This document shows, one piece after another, positions 59,967-62,280 of a stretch of 62,280 nt of DNA. The position numbers and the translations under genes were made by a program. Source of the DNA: an uncultured Cellvibrionales bacterium (lineage in GTDB: Bacteria > Pseudomonadota > Gammaproteobacteria > Pseudomonadales > Cellvibrionaceae); NCBI GenBank assembly GCA_913020115.1, contig CAJWBQ010000028.1, positions 1 through 62,280 of the forward strand, written 5' to 3'. The number at the start of each line of letters is the position of its first letter. Positions within the stretch are counted from its first letter, which is position 1. Under the pieces are notes generated by a model. The model ran no database searches, had not been told where the DNA came from, and saw only the letters and a list, made by a program, of their open reading frames with translations.

Positions 59967-61037
59967 ATGACCGAGTTAAAGAACGACCGTTTCCTTCGCG
60001 CCCTTCAGCGTCAACCTGTTGATGTCACCCCAGTTTGGATGATGCGCCAAGCAGGTCGTTATTTGCCTGAATACCGAGCTAGTCGCGCCGTAGCGGGTGA
60101 TTTCATGGCGCTGTGCACGAATCCGGAAAAAGCCTGCGAGGTGACACTACAACCCTTGGAGCGATACCCATTAGACGCTGCTATATTGTTTTCTGACATT
60201 CTCACTATTCCAGATGCGATGGGCTTAGGTCTCTACTTTGAGGCTGGTGAAGGGCCGCGTTTCAGAAAACCGGTACAAGATGCTAAAGCGGTTGAGGCTC
60301 TAGAAATTATCAAGCCAGAGCAGGACCTCACTTACGTAATGGATGCAGTACGCACCATACGTCATGAACTAAATGGGCGGGTGCCTTTGATTGGTTTCTC
60401 CGGTAGCCCTTGGACCTTGGCTACCTATATGGTGGAAGGAGGGTCGAGTAAAGATTTCCGGCGTACGAAGCAGATGGCCTACAATCAGCCTGAAGTGATG
60501 CATATGCTGCTCGAGAAGCTGGCTCAGTCTGTTGTGGCCTATCTCAACGCGCAAATTTTAGCTGGAGCCCAGGCCGTACAGATTTTTGATACCTGGGGAG
60601 GCGCGCTGTCACACGCTGCCTATCAGGAGTTTTCGCTAGATTACATGCGTAAAATTGTCGATGGTCTTATTAAGTCAAATGACGGTCGCGACGTACCCGT
60701 CATCCTGTTCACGAAGGGCGGTGGTCAATGGCTGGAGCTGATGGCTGATACTGGCGCGACTTGTCTCGGCTTAGATTGGACTACCGATATTGGAGCGGCT
60801 AGAGCTCGGGTAGGAAATCAAGTGGCCCTTCAGGGCAATATGGACCCCACCATCCTATATGCTAAGCCTGAGCGTATTCGTCAGGAAGTAAAAAGCATAC
60901 TGAGTCGTTTTGGCCCTGGCAATGGTCATGTGTTTAACCTTGGTCATGGCATCACGCCTGAAGTTGATCCGGCCCACGCAGGTGTATTTATTGAAGCAGT
61001 GCACGAGTTCTCTGCTGAATTTCATGACGCTCAATAA
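59967..61037 (+). CDS. hemE: Uroporphyrinogen decarboxylase
   Basis: The protein has 356 residues. It starts [35 protein letters not shown], the first family signature with the essential Arg residues. It continues with [25 protein letters not shown] (catalytic Asp), [22 protein letters not shown], and the C-terminal [27 protein letters not shown]. It converts uroporphyrinogen III to coproporphyrinogen III in heme synthesis. Position after gltD is conserved in Pseudomonas. Confidence 0.98.
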   Translation: MTELKNDRFLRALQRQPVDVTPVWMMRQAGRYLPEYRASRAVAGDFMALCTNPEKACEVTLQPLERYPLDAAILFSDILTIPDAMGLGLYFEAGEGPRFRKPVQDAKAVEALEIIKPEQDLTYVMDAVRTIRHELNGRVPLIGFSGSPWTLATYMVEGGSSKDFRRTKQMAYNQPEVMHMLLEKLAQSVVAYLNAQILAGAQAVQIFDTWGGALSHAAYQEFSLDYMRKIVDGLIKSNDGRDVPVILFTKGGGQWLELMADTGATCLGLDWTTDIGAARARVGNQVALQGNMDPTILYAKPERIRQEVKSILSRFGPGNGHVFNLGHGITPEVDPAHAGVFIEAVHEFSAEFHDAQ

Positions 61038-61090
61038 CCTAGCGCGATTAAAATTATTACGTTAATATCAATTGGATAGGATTTATGCCA

Positions 61091-61122
61091 CCTGAGTCGC
61101 GTTTTTGTTAGGGCGATTCAGG
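61091..61122 (+). terminator. Stem-loop after hemE
   Basis: CCTGAGTCGC pairs with GCGATTCAGG (one G-T pair) across a 12-base loop containing five T. No T run follows the stem, so terminator function is doubtful. Confidence 0.35.
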
Positions 61123-61213
61123 CACAATTATATAAATTTCGTACAGTTATATTTTTAATAACTATACCTTTCAATGAGTTATAGATATTACCGCGACAGG
61201 CGAGGTTGCACGC

Positions 61214-62280
61214 GTGGGCGTAAAAACCGTAAAAGTTGATGTCAATGAATTGACCGTAGGTATGTTTGTAGCCAAGCTCGATAGGCCTTGGACTCAAACG
61301 CCTTTCCCCCTGCAAGGTTTTTACATTCGGGATGTAGAAGAAATAAAAGACCTTCGCACCCACTGCGGCTTTGTATACATTGACGTTGTTAAGGGCGATA
61401 GGCCTGTTGCGGCCAATCTTCGAATACTGCCTGGTACTAAAGAATCGGGTTCATCTTTTAAGGCCCTAAGCCGAAAGACCCGCAAAGTCGCCAGAAATAT
61501 AAGTGTTGCAGCTCTAAAAATTCGCCGCAATGTATATGTCGACAAAACCCCGCTGAAAGCTGAAATCAAGCAGGCCCAAACACTGCACAAAAATGTTTTC
61601 AAAGCTGTTGGAGACGTGGTTGATCAGCTTGATGGGGACCTTACGGTTTCTATACAGCAGACTAAGCGCGCGGCTGGGCAAATGGTTGATAGTGTCATTC
61701 GCAACCCTGATGCTTTTACCTGGCTTTCAAGAGTAAAAGAAAAAGACGAACATACCTACACACACTCTGTACGCTCGGCGATTTTAGCCATTATGTTTGG
61801 CCGTCATATTGGTTTGTCTAAGAAAGATATGGATGCACTTGCAATGGGGGTGCTGCTAAAAGATGTAGGTAAGGTCAACTTGCCCCCGGAACTGCTAGCT
61901 AAAACTGAGCGCAACGCCAAAGAAGAGACTGAATACCAATCCTTTGTTGAATTGGGTTCTGGCATCTTGCGCAATACACTAGAAGTTGAGCCGAGAGTTA
62001 TTAGTGTTGTAAAAACCCATTGCGAACGATTGAATGGCAGTGGGTTTCCCCATCACCTATCAGGCGATAAAATCCCACTGCTCGGTAAGATTGCCGGCAT
62101 AGTGACTTACTACGATGAAACCACGAACCCTCGAGGTGATAATTCCTTAGTGGCGCCATCGAAAGCCGTTAGTAATCTTTACGATTTGCGTAATATCGAT
62201 TTTCAGGAAGAGTTGGTAATCGAGTTTATTCGGGCTATCGGGCTTTATCCCACTGGAACTCTGGTTGAACTCACCACCGG
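61214..62280 (+). CDS. HD-GYP family protein with degenerate active site (3' end beyond window)
   Basis: 355 residues are visible; the frame is open at the window edge. The N-terminus (about 1-140) resembles DUF3391, found before HD-GYP domains (VKTVKVDVNELTVGMFVAKLDRPW and GFYIRDVEEI). The HD-GYP domain starts near 165 (VKEKDEHTYTHSVRSAILAIMFG). At the HD pair, family consensus LLHDIGK is here LLKDVGK (Lys216, Asp217); the HHE triad reads HCE (269-271); GYP reads GFP (277-279); and the intermediate metal His near 244 is absent. The usual enzyme is a cyclic di-GMP phosphodiesterase; these changes predict loss of metal binding, so this copy may be a sensor or scaffold. The start is GTG, with GAGG nine bases upstream. 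Confidence 0.85.
   Translation, partial: MGVKTVKVDVNELTVGMFVAKLDRPWTQTPFPLQGFYIRDVEEIKDLRTHCGFVYIDVVKGDRPVAANLRILPGTKESGSSFKALSRKTRKVARNISVAALKIRRNVYVDKTPLKAEIKQAQTLHKNVFKAVGDVVDQLDGDLTVSIQQTKRAAGQMVDSVIRNPDAFTWLSRVKEKDEHTYTHSVRSAILAIMFGRHIGLSKKDMDALAMGVLLKDVGKVNLPPELLAKTERNAKEETEYQSFVELGSGILRNTLEVEPRVISVVKTHCERLNGSGFPHHLSGDKIPLLGKIAGIVTYYDETTNPRGDNSLVAPSKAVSNLYDLRNIDFQEELVIEFIRAIGLYPTGTLVELTT

Overview
The window reads as chromosome of a free-living, probably marine gammaproteobacterium. The block from about 20.5 kb to 61 kb has the gene order known from Pseudomonas and relatives: tatCBA-hisEI-ubiBJE-DUF971-hslUV-SPOR-priA on the minus strand, then rpmE, malic enzyme, mrcA, pilMNOPQ-aroK-aroB-damX-gltB-gltD-hemE. 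Moderate GC content and AT-rich spacers fit the Cellvibrionales side of the group better than Pseudomonas itself. This placement is inferred from gene content and order, not from a phylogeny. No rRNA, intact tRNA, insertion sequence, prophage or CRISPR array was seen.

Layout. (1) Positions 1-15.8 kb form an accessory exopolysaccharide island. On the minus strand are a GT2 glycosyltransferase (cut by the window edge), a Wzx-type flippase, and a sigma-54-dependent response regulator. On the plus strand are a GT-A-like glycosyltransferase, a secreted DUF6923/GEVED/LruC protein and a poly-glycine lipoprotein. Next come a WecG-type transferase plus an initiating sugar-phosphate transferase, closed by a strong terminator. 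The last operon carries Wza-like, Wzz-like, Wzy-like, pyruvyl-transferase and GT2 genes and a YtoQ gene. Two near-consensus sigma-54 promoters (7712-7727 and 9366-9381) and two weaker ones (2049-2064 minus, 3852-3867 plus) head these transcription units, so the sigma-54 activator encoded inside the island is the obvious candidate regulator. (2) 15.9-20.5 kb holds a YgjP-like metalloprotease, a DUF2750 protein, and an overlapping gene pair for selenium use: an NDH-SelD fusion and the tRNA 2-selenouridine synthase. (3) 20.6-26.1 kb holds glnA, with a sigma-54 promoter and two NtrC-like enhancer sites 30 bp apart, then thiI and typA. (4) 26.2-29.8 kb holds tag, a YafY/WYL regulator, a small unknown gene, proline iminopeptidase, dtd and a small membrane protein. 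(5) 29.9-40.6 kb is the minus-strand housekeeping block: Tat export, the histidine HisE and HisI steps, ubiquinone synthesis, the HslUV protease with a sigma-32-type promoter, a SPOR protein and PriA. (6) 40.8-61.0 kb holds L31, malic enzyme, PBP1A, the type IV pilus alignment complex and secretin, shikimate enzymes, DamX, glutamate synthase and uroporphyrinogen decarboxylase. (7) From 61.2 kb to the edge lies a truncated HD-GYP-family gene whose metal-binding residues are largely replaced.

The most notable reading is that polymer assembly, export, decoration and a set of surface proteins appear to form one sigma-54 regulon controlled by a local response regulator. This architecture recalls SypG- and PrsR-type systems, but here it is paired with a LruC-domain surface-protein module. 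Nitrogen assimilation genes (glnA, gltBD) and type IV pilus genes sit in their usual core contexts.
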